A stretch of DNA of 64,000 nucleotides from an uncultured Eubacteriales bacterium (lineage in GTDB: Bacteria; Bacillota; Clostridia; Christensenellales; Aristaeellaceae): assembly GCA_900316415.1 (NCBI GenBank), contig ONCV01000012.1, positions 1-64,000 of the forward strand, in the 5' to 3' direction. The translations under genes and the position numbers were made by a program. Shown piece by piece: positions 18,459 to 27,725 of this stretch; the stretch's first letter is position 1; every line of letters starts with the position of its first letter. The notes under the pieces are model-generated. The model made no database searches. It had not been told where the DNA came from and saw nothing but the letters and a program-made list of their open reading frames with translations.

Positions 18459-20573
18459 CTACTCCTCCTTTTTCAGCGCTTTGTCCAGTGCGTCGTGGAT
18501 CATCTTCTGAACCAGAGGCATATCATCTTCTTCCTCTTCTGTCACCTCCTTCTCGGACAGGATGCCGTGTGTCTTGAGCGTTGTATCTGTGTTAGCCTGC
18601 AGAATTATTTCATTTTCCCGTTTCCTGTTGGATTGGATTTCCGCAATACGAGCGGCTTTGCTCCTGGACGAAACGGAAGAGGCAAGACGCTTAGCCTCCT
18701 GTTTGGTTTTCTCAATAAACTCATCCAGCTGTACACTGTGGAAATCCTCTGTTGGAGCATAAGTAATGGCCTCTGTGCTGTCGGCTTTGGCCATCCATGC
18801 TGCCTCTTCAGCGCTCAGGCCTTCATACATCCTGTCTTTTTCCAGAAGGTGGCATTCAATGGGGGAATCATTGGCGGCCGGACTGATATAGATGAGGGCA
18901 GCATCACGCGGATCATATGCGCATGTGAGCTTCCAGGAATGCTGGGTGCGGGCAATGTCGAACCATTTTTCCTGTTCTGCCCGGGTACAGCTATAATATC
19001 GTTTGTTGAAACGAATGCCGTGTTTGGTGACAGTGGCTTCTCCTTTGGGAAGCAGATGGTAACGGACATACTCCCTGTCCATGGTTTTCAGACCACCGCT
19101 CATATAGTGTATTCCATAATTCCAGAGATCGCGGGGTATCGGCTTTATGTGAAGCTGACGCATCTGGGGCGTTTTTCGGTAATCTTTCATATAGTGGTAA
19201 TTGTTGTATTGGAGAACACAGCGGATCATAATGGCGGTGAACTGGAAGATGTCGAGAGAAGCCTCAAGCCGGTAATCTTCCGCTCCACGCTTGTTGAAAT
19301 CCTTTTTCACAAATCCGGGAAGTCCCTCCATATCAAGATTCATCAGATGAAAGTGCTTTTCAATAATTCCTTTCAGATCGCCCCGGTATGGCGGAGCGTT
19401 TTCCACCGTAATGGAGAGATGTTTGACCAGCAGATCGGCAGTTTTGCTTTCCATTTCACCCCGGTCGCCCAGAATAACGGAAGGGAGATTCTGACAGGGC
19501 CACTCTTCTTCCGTAATGTTCACGCCATAGCGCCGACAGTAGTCAACCTTGTTCTCAATAGCATTTAAAATGGTTCTCGCAGCATTATCCCAGGATGGCG
19601 GATCCAGAGAGATGTTCATACCGGTGACAATGTGGCTGTAGCTGTCCATAAGGAAGTATATGGTTGGCCTTCCAATAATGGCGCTGCGGTCATCCCGGCT
19701 GACCAGATAAATGTCCGCTGTAGTAGCATCGATCTGACTGGCGATTCCAGGGCCATACAGATGAGTTTCTGTTTTTCCGAGCTCAGCCCGGTTCTCCAAA
19801 TTGTACTTCCGTTCGCCATCCCGGCATTTTGCCTCCTGCAGAATGTCCTTGTTTTTCCAGTGCCAGTAGAAGAACTGGGATCGGGAAGGAATATCGTCCG
19901 GATTCATAAGAGCAACGTTGTTACCGGATTTATCCTTGACAGTATAATAGTCGCCGAGCAGTTTTGTATAAGTTTTCTCCAGAGAATCCTTACCGCCGTT
20001 CAGGTGGTATTTCAGGATGGCCTCCTGAAAATGCTGAAGATCTTCCGGCGTCAGTTTTTTTCCGGCTGCACCGGGCTGCTTCTTTCTGCCGGCTCTTTGG
20101 GAGGATTCGCTGTAGGGACTTCTCGACTGACCCCGGGCATAGTATTCAGGGATCAGCGCGTCCGGAACTTTTCCACCCCGCCAGTATTTGCCCAGATATG
20201 GATACAGGTTGGGGACAGCGATACCGGATGACTCCGAGATGGCTTTCAGCTCAGAAGCGCGCCAGGCGGGATCAAAAACCAAGGGCTCATTGGTAACAAG
20301 ACGACCGATCAAATCCCAGATACGGTCCCGTGTCTGGATAGCGGCAGCGCTGAAATCCTGTAGGCCACCACGGACAAGCCAGAGATCTGGAACAAAAGTA
20401 TACAGCCCGGACGGAATTCCATCCAGGATCTCCTGCGGGGAGAATCTTCGAGGTACATTGGCCTTGGTAGTCAGACAGATCCAGAAAGCAGGATCCGAGT
20501 TCCACAAAACACGGAAGTCAAGATCCTTTTCGACCAAATGGATGACCTGGTTAATTAGAAGGGGGGAGTCCAT
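18459..20573 (-). CDS. tnsB: TnsB-like DDE transposase
   Basis: A 704-residue Mu/Tn7-type integrase-fold transposase, equal in size to Tn7 TnsB (702). The catalytic triad is visible as D282 (SQIDATTADIYL), D370 (VILGDRGEME) and E405 (LKGIIEKHF). N-terminal HTH-like segments (residues about 40-260) would bind the end repeats; the C-terminal tail (EEEEDDMPLVQKMIHDALDK) resembles the TnsB segment that contacts TnsC. It cuts the 3' ends and joins them to target DNA. Confidence 0.92.
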   Translation of the reverse strand: MDSPLLINQVIHLVEKDLDFRVLWNSDPAFWICLTTKANVPRRFSPQEILDGIPSGLYTFVPDLWLVRGGLQDFSAAAIQTRDRIWDLIGRLVTNEPLVFDPAWRASELKAISESSGIAVPNLYPYLGKYWRGGKVPDALIPEYYARGQSRSPYSESSQRAGRKKQPGAAGKKLTPEDLQHFQEAILKYHLNGGKDSLEKTYTKLLGDYYTVKDKSGNNVALMNPDDIPSRSQFFYWHWKNKDILQEAKCRDGERKYNLENRAELGKTETHLYGPGIASQIDATTADIYLVSRDDRSAIIGRPTIYFLMDSYSHIVTGMNISLDPPSWDNAARTILNAIENKVDYCRRYGVNITEEEWPCQNLPSVILGDRGEMESKTADLLVKHLSITVENAPPYRGDLKGIIEKHFHLMNLDMEGLPGFVKKDFNKRGAEDYRLEASLDIFQFTAIMIRCVLQYNNYHYMKDYRKTPQMRQLHIKPIPRDLWNYGIHYMSGGLKTMDREYVRYHLLPKGEATVTKHGIRFNKRYYSCTRAEQEKWFDIARTQHSWKLTCAYDPRDAALIYISPAANDSPIECHLLEKDRMYEGLSAEEAAWMAKADSTEAITYAPTEDFHSVQLDEFIEKTKQEAKRLASSVSSRSKAARIAEIQSNRKRENEIILQANTDTTLKTHGILSEKEVTEEEEDDMPLVQKMIHDALDKALKKEE

Positions 20574-20691
20574 TGGGCATTCCTCCTTTGTACAGGACTA
20601 ATGTAAATATGCAGATAATTTTCTGTCCTGGTTATTAAAAGTTCTGTATAAAATATCCGGAACTTTATATTTGCTATCCGACTTCATTGCA

Positions 20692-21462
20692 TCAAGACAA
20701 CGGGTTCATGAAATTAATCGGGCGATTCAGATTGACGACGACACGCCTGGACAGGACCAAATCTTTGAAAAGAGGAATAATGTTTTCTTGTGCAATTGAC
20801 AGGGCCTCGCCAACGGTTTCCAGAATCAGCGGGAAGGAGAGCTGCTTTTCTGAGAGCAGTTCCAATATACAGGAACTGGCTTTCTCCCGGAGGGCAGCAT
20901 CCGGAACAGCCTCTTTTGCTGAGAGACCGGCATACAGCCATTGCAGATTTCTCGCTTTGTCCCATTGAATGTCTTTCTCTGTGACAATCTTCCATTCGAC
21001 GCCTTTTTCTTTCCAGTACTGGTATTCAATGGAGAACTTTTCAAGAACACGTTTCTTTTCCAGCTCTGCGGCTGGCTTTATTGTTCTGGCGTGCAGACCA
21101 TCGACGCGAGTGACTAGAAAGTCGGTAGTAATGGGATAGGGAAAACTGCCGGCCTGCGGGTGCCGAATGTTAAAGCAGGAAGCGATTTCAAGTGTTTCGG
21201 TAAGACGAAGTGGAAACTGTTCCCGGATATCCAGCACATCCGGATCAAAATCAATCAGGTAGAAATAATATTCCTCAAGGCGGGAAAGGAGATGATGAAT
21301 CCTTCCGGTAGTATGTCCGAATACACGGGCAGACACACCTTGAGAGGGAAAATCATGGATGGTGATTTGCGGTTTGTAGTTGGCGCCGGTTCCCTGACCG
21401 CAACCATCATGGAGAGCTTGAAGATAGTGCTGGTAATCCCAACGGGGTCTGAGCTTTCCCAT
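20692..21462 (-). CDS. tnsA: TnsA-like endonuclease
   Basis: A 256-residue restriction-like nuclease. E63/E64 (SRLEEYYFYLIDFDPDVLDIREQFPL), D114 (PITTDFLVT) and K129 (ARTIKP) match the TnsA catalytic layout, and the C-terminal helical domain is present. It would cut the 5' ends, giving cut-and-paste movement rather than cointegrates. ATG at 21462 follows a GGGGGTGATG site. A 118-bp gap separates it from tnsB. Confidence 0.9.
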   Translation of the reverse strand: MGKLRPRWDYQHYLQALHDGCGQGTGANYKPQITIHDFPSQGVSARVFGHTTGRIHHLLSRLEEYYFYLIDFDPDVLDIREQFPLRLTETLEIASCFNIRHPQAGSFPYPITTDFLVTRVDGLHARTIKPAAELEKKRVLEKFSIEYQYWKEKGVEWKIVTEKDIQWDKARNLQWLYAGLSAKEAVPDAALREKASSCILELLSEKQLSFPLILETVGEALSIAQENIIPLFKDLVLSRRVVVNLNRPINFMNPLS

Positions 21463-21496
21463 GACATCACCCCCTGAAATTATGACTTACAATTAA

Positions 21497-21671
21497 ATTA
21501 TACTTTATTATTAAATGAAAGTCAACTATTATGAATAATTATTAAATGAAACAGAAAGCGTTGAAAAACAAAGGTTGATGATATTAGAAAAGATCAAAAA
21601 GGTCTTGAATGAAGACTGGTTATGAGATTATTAAATGAAAATCTTCTGAAATTATATCTTTTTAATCAATA
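21497..21671. repeat. transposon end repeats, tnsA side (four TnsB-type sites)
   Basis: Sites at 21497-21517, 21528-21548, 21617-21637 and 21651-21671. The first three end in ATTATTAAATG; the last, outermost copy pairs with the 15897 end. Orientation is inverted relative to the other end. Confidence 0.78.
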
Positions 21672-21717
21672 GAATCAGGAGCGGCAGCCCTTTTCCTATG
21701 CAGGAGAGTAGATACGC

Positions 21718-21733
21718 ATGAACACGTGTTCAT
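21718..21733. promoter_or_regulatory. perfect 16-bp palindrome ATGAACACGTGTTCAT
   Basis: Fully self-complementary, CACGTG core. A related copy lies at about 21844-21862 (21-base blocks from 21715 and 21841 match at about 17 positions). Likely protein-binding pair; identity unknown. Confidence 0.6.
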
Positions 21734-21867
21734 ATCCGGAGGGCGTGAAGCCAATGAAACAGGCAGTCCGACCGAACATTTCACCGGACAGAAAGGCAAA
21801 AAAACGGCAAAATGAGGTCAAACCGGCTCCGGTGATGGACACGCATGATAACGTGTTAACACGATAA
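21718..21867 (+). CDS. hypothetical 49-residue ORF bracketed by palindromes
   Basis: ATG to TAA, Lys/Pro/Arg-rich (middle reads AVRPNISPDRKAKKRQNE). The start codon lies inside a perfect 16-bp palindrome and the stop is directly after a second, imperfect copy. A GGAG lies 14 bases before the ATG, rather far. It may not be translated; it could be cryptic DNA left next to the transposon. Confidence 0.3.
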   Translation: MNTCSYPEGVKPMKQAVRPNISPDRKAKKRQNEVKPAPVMDTHDNVLTR

Positions 21868-21955
21868 GGCGGAGAATGAAGGAAAAACGCGGGGAAGCGC
21901 CCCGGCAAAAACGGAAAAATGTCAAAATTTTTTTGAAAAATCCCCCTCTTTCCTC

Positions 21956-21984
21956 TTGATTTGCCCCCCTGACTCGTGTATAAT
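21956..21984 (+). promoter_or_regulatory. S10 operon promoter
   Basis: TTGATT, 17-bp spacer, TATAAT. Transcription should begin near 21991. Confidence 0.88.
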
Positions 21985-21990
21985 GCGACT

Positions 21991-22117
21991 GTTGTCTGTG
22001 TAGGGATGAAGTGGTAAGTTGCCGCCAGGCCAGGCGGGTAATTATCACGGACCAGCCCGTCAATCGGGCGACGGACTCGGGCGAAAACGAGAACGAAATT
22101 GAGGAGGTTAAAAGGTA
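21991..22117 (+). promoter_or_regulatory. S10 operon 5' leader with two hairpins
   Basis: About 127 nt of untranslated leader. CCGCC-AGGCCA-GGCGG (about 22022-22037) and GCCCG-TCAAT-CGGGC form hairpins ahead of the GAGGAGG ribosome site. Ribosomal-protein feedback through this leader is plausible by analogy with known S10 leaders. Confidence 0.55.
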
Positions 22118-22426
22118 ATGGCCAACCAGAAAATTCGCATTAAGCTGAAGAGCTACGAGCACAAGCTGATCGACCAGAGCGCGGAGCGGATCGTGGAAAC
22201 CGCCAAGCGCACCGGTGCCCGTGTCTCCGGCCCCATCCCGCTGCCCACCGAGCGTGAGGTAGTGACGATCCTTCGCGCTGTGCACAAGTACAAGGACAGC
22301 CGCGAGCAGTTCGAGCGCCGGACGCACAAGCGTCTGATCGACATCGTGAACCCGAATCCCAAAACGGTGGACGCCATGATGAAGCTGGATCTTCCTGCTG
22401 GTGTCGAAATCGAAATGAAGCTGTAA
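22118..22426 (+). CDS. rpsJ: 30S ribosomal protein S10
   Basis: 102 residues, full length. [29 protein letters not shown] is the conserved S10 start and [12 protein letters not shown] the C-terminal signature. S10 sits in the 30S head and also binds NusB in antitermination. First gene of the S10-spc operon, preceded by a promoter and leader. Confidence 0.98.
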   Translation: MANQKIRIKLKSYEHKLIDQSAERIVETAKRTGARVSGPIPLPTEREVVTILRAVHKYKDSREQFERRTHKRLIDIVNPNPKTVDAMMKLDLPAGVEIEMKL

Positions 22427-22442
22427 GCGGGAGGAAACGAAG

Positions 22443-23084
22443 ATGAAGAAAGCGATCGTGGGCAAAAAGATCGGTATGACCCAGGTCTTCGCGGAAGACG
22501 GACGTCTGATCCCGGTCACCGTGATTGAAGCGGGCCCCTGCACGGTGGTGCAGACAAAGAACAAGGAAAGCGACGGCTACGACGCCGTTCAGGTCGGTTT
22601 CGGCGATCTGACCGAAAACCGGGCCAAGAAGCTGCTCAACAAGCCGACCCTGGGCCATTTCAAGAAGGCCGGTGTGGACGCGAAGCGTCATCTGCGGGAA
22701 TTCCGGTTTGATGACTGCAGCGGCTACAAGGTGGGTGATGTCCTGAAGGCCGATCAGTTCGCCAGCGGCGACAAGATCGACGTGACCGGCACCAGCAAGG
22801 GCCATGGATACACCGGCGCCATCCAGCGCTGGAACCAGCACACCGGCCCCATGGCGCACGGCTCCAAGTATCATCGCGGCGTCGGTTCCCTGAGCGCGAA
22901 CTCCGATCCGAGCCGGGTGTTCAAGAACAAGCACATGGCCGGCCACTACGGTGTGGATCGGGTCACGGTGCAGAATCTGGAAGTCGTCCAGGTGGATGCG
23001 GAACGCAACCTGCTGCTGGTCAAGGGCGCTGTGCCCGGCCCCAACGAAGGTCTGCTGCTGATCCGTGACACCGTGAAGGCGTAA
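22443..23084 (+). CDS. rplC: 50S ribosomal protein L3
   Basis: 213 residues. [15 protein letters not shown] opens the protein and the central loop [30 protein letters not shown] reaches the peptidyl transferase centre. L3 is an early assembly protein of the 50S subunit. It follows rpsJ by 16 bp with a GGAGG site. Confidence 0.98.
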   Translation: MKKAIVGKKIGMTQVFAEDGRLIPVTVIEAGPCTVVQTKNKESDGYDAVQVGFGDLTENRAKKLLNKPTLGHFKKAGVDAKRHLREFRFDDCSGYKVGDVLKADQFASGDKIDVTGTSKGHGYTGAIQRWNQHTGPMAHGSKYHRGVGSLSANSDPSRVFKNKHMAGHYGVDRVTVQNLEVVQVDAERNLLLVKGAVPGPNEGLLLIRDTVKA

Positions 23085-23108
23085 GGCTGAAAGGAAGGAG
23101 AAAGCAAC

Positions 23109-23735
23109 ATGGCTAAGACAGCTCTTTACAATATGGAAGGAGCGACCATCGGCGAGGTGGAAATGAGCGATGCGATTTTCGCCGCTCCCATTCACGAGTC
23201 CGCGATGCATCTGGTCGTTCGTTCCTACCTGGCAGCCCAGCGCCAGGGCACGCAGAGTGCCCTGACCCGCGGAGAAGTCCGCGGGGGCGGCCGGAAGATT
23301 TATCGCCAGAAGGGTACCGGCAATGCCCGGCATCATGGCAACCGCGCTCCCCAGTTCAAGCACGGCGGCGTCGTGTTCGCTCCCAAGCCCCGCGATTACG
23401 TGGTGGGTGTGAACAAGAAGGTTCGCCGCCTGGCGTTCCGCAGCGCGATGACCGCCAAGTTCAACGCCGGCGAGATCGTCGTGGTGGATGCCCTGAACCT
23501 GAAGGAAGGCAAGACCCGGCTGATGGCCGAAGCCCTGAAGAAGCTGAACGCTGACAGGAAGGCGCTGGTTGTGCTTCCCGAGCGGGATGAGAACGTGGTC
23601 CGCGCGACCGCGAATCTGGCCGAAGCGAAGACCACCTACGTCAACACCCTGAATGTCTACGACATTCTGAATGCGGGCAAGGTCGTGCTGACCAAGGCCG
23701 CGAAGGAATCCGTGGAGGAGGTGTACGCGGAATGA
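23109..23735 (+). CDS. rplD: 50S ribosomal protein L4
   Basis: 208 residues. The extended loop (TRGEVRGGGRKIYRQKGTGNARHHGNRAPQFKHGG) lines the exit tunnel, where changes can cause macrolide resistance. L4 is also the autogenous regulator of S10 operons in some bacteria. Its stop overlaps the rplW start by four bases. Confidence 0.98.
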   Translation: MAKTALYNMEGATIGEVEMSDAIFAAPIHESAMHLVVRSYLAAQRQGTQSALTRGEVRGGGRKIYRQKGTGNARHHGNRAPQFKHGGVVFAPKPRDYVVGVNKKVRRLAFRSAMTAKFNAGEIVVVDALNLKEGKTRLMAEALKKLNADRKALVVLPERDENVVRATANLAEAKTTYVNTLNVYDILNAGKVVLTKAAKESVEEVYAE

Positions 23736-24040
23736 AAAAGAACGCCTATGATATCATCAAGCGCCCCATCCTCACCGAAAAGGCATATGAGGGCATCGAA
23801 GACAAGCGGTACGTCTTCGAGGTGGACATTCACGCCAACAAGGCCGAGATCAAGGCGGCCATCGAGACCGTGTTCGCGGATGACGGCGTGAAGGTGGAAA
23901 AGGTCAACACCCTGCGCACCCTCGGAAAGATGAAGCGTCAGGGACGCACCCAGGGCAGGACGCCCGAGACCAAGAAGGCCTATGTGACGCTGAAGAAGGA
24001 CTCCAAGCCGATTAAGTTCTTCGAAGGCATGGCCCAGTAA
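23732..24040 (+). CDS. rplW: 50S ribosomal protein L23
   Basis: 102 residues, with IKRPILTEKAYEG at the N-terminus and the GRTQGRTPETKKAYVTLK tip. L23 sits at the tunnel exit and docks trigger factor and SRP. ATGA overlap with rplD indicates coupling. Confidence 0.98.
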   Translation: MKKNAYDIIKRPILTEKAYEGIEDKRYVFEVDIHANKAEIKAAIETVFADDGVKVEKVNTLRTLGKMKRQGRTQGRTPETKKAYVTLKKDSKPIKFFEGMAQ

Positions 24041-24061
24041 CAGCAGGGAGGAGACGAAAAC

Positions 24062-24895
24062 ATGGCTATTCGAGTTTACAAGCCGACTTCGCCCGCCCGG
24101 CGCTTCATGTCGGTTCTGACCTACGAGGAAATTACCAAGAAAAAGCCGGAAAAGAGCCTGACGGAATACCTCAAGAAGAACGCCGGCCGCAACAATCAGG
24201 GCAAGATCACCGTCCGTCATCAGGGCGGCGGCAACAAAGTCAAGTATCGTATCATCGACTTCAAGCGGGACAAGCTGGACATCCCCGCGAAGGTCAAGGC
24301 CATCGAATATGACCCGAACCGCAGCGCGTTCATCGCCCTGCTGTCCTACGCCGACGGCGAGAAGCGCTACATTCTGGCGCCTCTGGGCCTGAAGGTGGGC
24401 GACACCGTGATCTCCAGCGAGAACGCGGACATCAAGCCCGGCAACGCCCTGCCGATCAGCAACATCCCCGTCGGTACCCTGATCCACAACCTGGAGATCA
24501 AACCCGGCCGCGGCGGACAGCTGGTTCGCAGCGCGGGACTGAGCGCCCAGCTGATGGCGAAGGAAAACGGTTACGCGCAGGTGCGTCTCCCCAGCGGCGA
24601 AATGCGGAAGCTGCCGCTGAACGCGAAGGCCACCATCGGCACCGTGGGCAACACGGATCATGAGAATGTCCGCCTGGGCAAGGCCGGCCGCGTCCGTCAC
24701 ATGGGCGTCCGTCCCACCGTCCGCGGCGTTGTCATGAACCCGAACGATCACCCGCACGGCGGCGGCGAGGGCAAGAGCCCCGTCGGCATGCCCGCTCCTG
24801 TGACCCCGTGGGGCAAGCCCGCGCTGGGTTACAAGACCCGGAAGCACAAGAAGTATTCCAATAAGATGATCGTCAAGCGCGCCGGCACGAAGTAA
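24062..24895 (+). CDS. rplB: 50S ribosomal protein L2
   Basis: 277 residues. Contains [45 protein letters not shown] and the C-terminal [20 protein letters not shown] loop with the conserved His important for peptidyl transferase assembly. Full length and standard order. Confidence 0.98.
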   Translation: MAIRVYKPTSPARRFMSVLTYEEITKKKPEKSLTEYLKKNAGRNNQGKITVRHQGGGNKVKYRIIDFKRDKLDIPAKVKAIEYDPNRSAFIALLSYADGEKRYILAPLGLKVGDTVISSENADIKPGNALPISNIPVGTLIHNLEIKPGRGGQLVRSAGLSAQLMAKENGYAQVRLPSGEMRKLPLNAKATIGTVGNTDHENVRLGKAGRVRHMGVRPTVRGVVMNPNDHPHGGGEGKSPVGMPAPVTPWGKPALGYKTRKHKKYSNKMIVKRAGTK

Positions 24896-24919
24896 TCGGA
24901 AGGAGGCTACTGAGAGGAA

Positions 24920-25198
24920 ATGAGTCGTTCCATTAAAAAGGGCCCCTATGTAGAGGGCGCGCTGATGAAGCGCATTGAGGAAATGAACAAATCCGGCAAG
25001 AAGAGCGTCGTGAAGACCTGGAGCCGCTCCAGCACCATCTTCCCGGATTTCGTCGGCCATACCGTGGCCGTCCATGACGGACGGAAGCATGTTCCGGTCT
25101 ATGTGACCGAGGACATGGTGGGCCACAAGCTGGGCGAGTTTGCCCCCACCCGGACCTTCCGCGGCCATGCGGGGGACAAGAACAGCAATCGCAAGTAA
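24920..25198 (+). CDS. rpsS: 30S ribosomal protein S19
   Basis: 92 residues starting [13 protein letters not shown], with [30 protein letters not shown]19 binds 16S rRNA in the head beside S13. GAGG site and normal order after rplB. Confidence 0.98.
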   Translation: MSRSIKKGPYVEGALMKRIEEMNKSGKKSVVKTWSRSSTIFPDFVGHTVAVHDGRKHVPVYVTEDMVGHKLGEFAPTRTFRGHAGDKNSNRK

Positions 25199-25217
25199 GG
25201 AGAGGAGTTGAAAGTCA

Positions 25218-25601
25218 ATGGCTACCCGTACCAAGGAAAAGGCTGCAGCCCGTTTGGCGAATGCCGATAAGCGGCCGCAGGCTCATGCCAAGTACGTTCG
25301 CATCTCTCCCCGGAAGGTCAAGATTGTGATTGACCTGATTCGCGGCAAGAATGTGGACGAAGCCCTGGCCATTCTGCAGTATACCCCTAAGGCTGCCAGC
25401 CCCGTGGTGATGAAGCTGCTCAACAGCGCCATCGCCAACGCGGTGAACAACCAGGAGTTGAACCGCCAGAACCTTTATGTCGCCGAGGTGTATGCCAATC
25501 CCGGCCCCACCCTGAAGCGGTACGTAGCGCGCAGCCGCGGCAGCGCGTCTCCCATGCTCAAGCGCACCAGCCATATCAGCGTGGTGCTTGACCAGAAGTA
25601 A
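25218..25601 (+). CDS. rplV: 50S ribosomal protein L22
   Basis: 127 residues. [23 protein letters not shown] is the L22 start, and the beta-hairpin [23 protein letters not shown] extends into the exit tunnel. The N-terminus has about 15 extra Ala/Lys/Arg-rich residues before the conserved core, common in Firmicutes. Confidence 0.98.
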   Translation: MATRTKEKAAARLANADKRPQAHAKYVRISPRKVKIVIDLIRGKNVDEALAILQYTPKAASPVVMKLLNSAIANAVNNQELNRQNLYVAEVYANPGPTLKRYVARSRGSASPMLKRTSHISVVLDQK

Positions 25602-25619
25602 GGAGAAGGAGGATTCAAC

Positions 25620-26288
25620 ATGGGTCATAAAGTAAATCCCCATGGCGCGCGCGTTGGTGTGATCTATGACTGGAGCACCCGCTGGTACGCCGGGAAAAAG
25701 AATTTCGCGGATAACCTGGTGGAAGATTACAAGCTTCGCAACATGCTGAAGGAAAAGTATTACAGCACCGGGATTTCCCACATTGACATCGAGCGCACCG
25801 CGCAGAGCATGACCGTGAACATCTTCACGGCGAAGCCCGGCATGATCATCGGCCGCGGCGGCGCGGGCATCGAAGAGCTGAAGAAGACCATCCATGATTT
25901 CCTGGGCCATCCCGCCCACATCAACGTGATGGAAATCAAGCAGCCTGACGCGGATGCCCAGCTGGTGGCGGAAAACATCGCCCAGCAGCTGGAGAAGCGC
26001 ATCAGCTTCCGCCGCGCCATGAAGCAGAGCCAGCAGCGCGCCATGAAGATCCCCGGCGTGAAGGGCATCAAGACCGCCGTCGGCGGCCGTCTGGGAGGCG
26101 CCGATATCGCCCGGACCGAGCGGTATCACGAAGGCTCCACCCCGCTGCAGACCCTGCGCGCCAATATCGATTACGGCTTTGCGGAAGCAAAGACCACCTA
26201 TGGCCGCCTGGGCGTGAAGGTTTGGATCTACAAGGGACAGGTCCTGCCCAAGGCAAAGAAGGCTCCCATCGCGAAGGAGGGAAAGTAA
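25620..26288 (+). CDS. rpsC: 30S ribosomal protein S3
   Basis: 222 residues. [13 protein letters not shown] opens it; the KH domain contains [12 protein letters not shown], and [27 protein letters not shown] belongs to the C-terminal domain. S3 shapes the mRNA entry channel. Confidence 0.98.
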   Translation: MGHKVNPHGARVGVIYDWSTRWYAGKKNFADNLVEDYKLRNMLKEKYYSTGISHIDIERTAQSMTVNIFTAKPGMIIGRGGAGIEELKKTIHDFLGHPAHINVMEIKQPDADAQLVAENIAQQLEKRISFRRAMKQSQQRAMKIPGVKGIKTAVGGRLGGADIARTERYHEGSTPLQTLRANIDYGFAEAKTTYGRLGVKVWIYKGQVLPKAKKAPIAKEGK

Positions 26289-26291
26289 CCA

Positions 26292-26735
26292 ATGCTGATG
26301 CCGAAAAGAGTAAAGCGCCGCAAGGTTTTCCGCGGCCGCATGAAGGGCAAGGCCCAGCGCGGTAATTTCCTGGCTTACGGAGATTACGGCCTGCAGGCCA
26401 TGGAGCCCTGCTGGATTACCAGCCAGCAGATCGAGGCCGCCCGTATCGCCCTGACCCGTTACACCAAGCGTGGCGGTCAGGTGTGGATCAAGATCTTCCC
26501 CGACAAGCCCGTGACCGCGAAGCCCGCTGAAACCCGCATGGGTTCCGGTAAGGGTGCTCCGGAATACTGGGTGGCCGTGGTGAAGCCCGGACGGGTTCTG
26601 TTCGAAATCAAGGGTGTGCCGGAAGAAACCGCCCGCGAGGCGCTTCGTCTGGCCAGCCATAAGCTTCCCCTGAAGACCAAGTTTATGATGAAGGCCCCTG
26701 AGGCCAAGACTGAAGCGGGTGGTGAAGAAGCATGA
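26292..26735 (+). CDS. rplP: 50S ribosomal protein L16
   Basis: 147 residues starting [25 protein letters not shown], with [27 protein letters not shown]16 positions A-site tRNA. The C-terminal acidic tail is a few residues longer than average. The stop overlaps rpmC by four bases. Confidence 0.98.
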   Translation: MLMPKRVKRRKVFRGRMKGKAQRGNFLAYGDYGLQAMEPCWITSQQIEAARIALTRYTKRGGQVWIKIFPDKPVTAKPAETRMGSGKGAPEYWVAVVKPGRVLFEIKGVPEETAREALRLASHKLPLKTKFMMKAPEAKTEAGGEEA

Positions 26736-26920
26736 AGGCAAACGAATTGACCGAAATGACCAAGGAGCAGCTGGAGCAGAAGGTGACCGAGCTGAAGAGC
26801 CAGCTGTTCAGCCTTCGCTTCCAGCTTGCGACAGGCCAGCTGCAGAACACCATGCAGATCAGCGAAACCAAGCGCGACATCGCACGGTGCAAGACCATTC
26901 TTCGCCAGAAGCAGGCTTGA
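26732..26920 (+). CDS. rpmC: 50S ribosomal protein L29
   Basis: 62 residues with [39 protein letters not shown], the two-helix L29 pattern. Located at the tunnel exit next to L23. Coupled to rplP by ATGA overlap. Confidence 0.97.
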   Translation: MKANELTEMTKEQLEQKVTELKSQLFSLRFQLATGQLQNTMQISETKRDIARCKTILRQKQA

Positions 26921-26948
26921 AGAGTAGAGGAAAGGAGACAGCTGGAAC

Positions 26949-27206
26949 ATGGAAGAAAGAGGACTGCGTAAAACCCGGATCGGCGTCGTGATCAGCGACA
27001 AGATGGACAAGACCTGCGTCATCCAGATCAAGACGCGCGTCCGTCATCCGCTGTATGGCAAGATCATGAACCGGACCAGCAAGCTGAAGGTTCACGATGA
27101 AAACAATGAATGCGGCATCGGAGACACCATCCGCGTGATGGAGACCCGTCCGCTGAGCAAGGATAAGCGCTGGCGCCTGGTCGAGATCCTCGAAAAGGCG
27201 AAGTAA
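26949..27206 (+). CDS. rpsQ: 30S ribosomal protein S17
   Basis: 85 residues, [27 protein letters not shown] with [37 protein letters not shown]-fold protein binding 16S rRNA 5' domain. An unusually long gap of 135 bp separates it from rplN. Confidence 0.97.
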   Translation: MEERGLRKTRIGVVISDKMDKTCVIQIKTRVRHPLYGKIMNRTSKLKVHDENNECGIGDTIRVMETRPLSKDKRWRLVEILEKAK

Positions 27207-27341
27207 GCGGACACGAGGAGGCCGGATCCGGCCGGAGGCGGTTTGTTTGAGCCTTTGCAAACAGATGCCTGCCGTACTCCGGACGCCGATGGGCGGGGAG
27301 AAGGCCGAAACCTCAAGAGATAAGTTAGGAGGAAAAACACA
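27207..27341 (+). promoter_or_regulatory. enlarged S17-L14 spacer with hairpins
   Basis: 135 bp inside an otherwise tight operon. Contains the 14-base palindrome GGCCGGATCCGGCC and a GTTTG/CAAAC stem. Possibly an internal regulatory or RNA-processing element; no promoter is obvious. Confidence 0.4.
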
Positions 27342-27710
27342 ATGATTCAGCCGCAAACCCGGCTTAAGGTAGCCGATAACTCCGGCGCCAAGGAAATCAT
27401 GTGCATCCGTGTCCTGGGCGGTTCCTTCCGCCGCGACGGCAGCATCGGTGATGTGATCGTCGCCAGCGTGAAAACGGCAACCCCCGGCGGCACCGTGAAG
27501 AAGGGCGAGGTGGTAAAGGCCGTCATCGTCCGGATGCGCAAGAACAAGCGTCGGCCCGACGGCAGCTACATCAAGTTTGACGATAACGCCGCCGTCATCA
27601 TCAACGACCAGAAAATGCCCCGCGGGACCCGTATCTTTGGGCCTGTGGCTCGCGAGCTGCGTGAGAAGGATTTCATGAAGATCGTCTCCCTGGCTCCCGA
27701 AGTACTGTAA
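27342..27710 (+). CDS. rplN: 50S ribosomal protein L14
   Basis: 122 residues, [27 protein letters not shown], ending [27 protein letters not shown]14 bridges to the 30S subunit and is the RsfS silencing-factor site. AGGAGG site; first gene of the classical spc block. Confidence 0.98.
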   Translation: MIQPQTRLKVADNSGAKEIMCIRVLGGSFRRDGSIGDVIVASVKTATPGGTVKKGEVVKAVIVRMRKNKRRPDGSYIKFDDNAAVIINDQKMPRGTRIFGPVARELREKDFMKIVSLAPEVL

Positions 27711-27725
27711 GGAGGCGGAACGGTA

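Larger units (their letters stand above)
15897..21671 (-). mobile_element. compact Tn7-like transposon (tnsA-tnsB-tnsC-tniQ)
   Basis: About 5.8 kb. Four core genes on the minus strand are bounded by AT-rich ends with related 21-bp repeats in inverted orientation. The tniQ-side end starts TGTTTAATAAAAAGACATAA at 15897; the tnsA-side end finishes at about 21671 with a sequence matching its complement at 17 of 21 positions. Similarity extends a few bases outside both ends, so limits are approximate. No clear 5-bp target duplication is seen (GATCC before the left end, GAATC after the right). No cargo genes lie between the ends. Base composition is lower in GC than the flanks, supporting transfer. 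Confidence 0.88.

Noticed and set aside
21481-21660. CRISPR-like array from the ATTATTAAATG repeats
   Set aside because: Unequal spacing and divergent copies in inverted relation to the other end fit transposase-binding sites instead.
15897-21671. CRISPR-associated (CAST) character of the Tn7-like element
   Set aside because: No cas genes and no repeat-spacer array inside or next to the element.
21718-21733. parS site for the ParB encoded here
   Set aside because: Shares the CACGTG core and 16-bp length, but the flanks (ATGAA/TTCAT) do not match the parS consensus TGTTTCACGTGAAACA.
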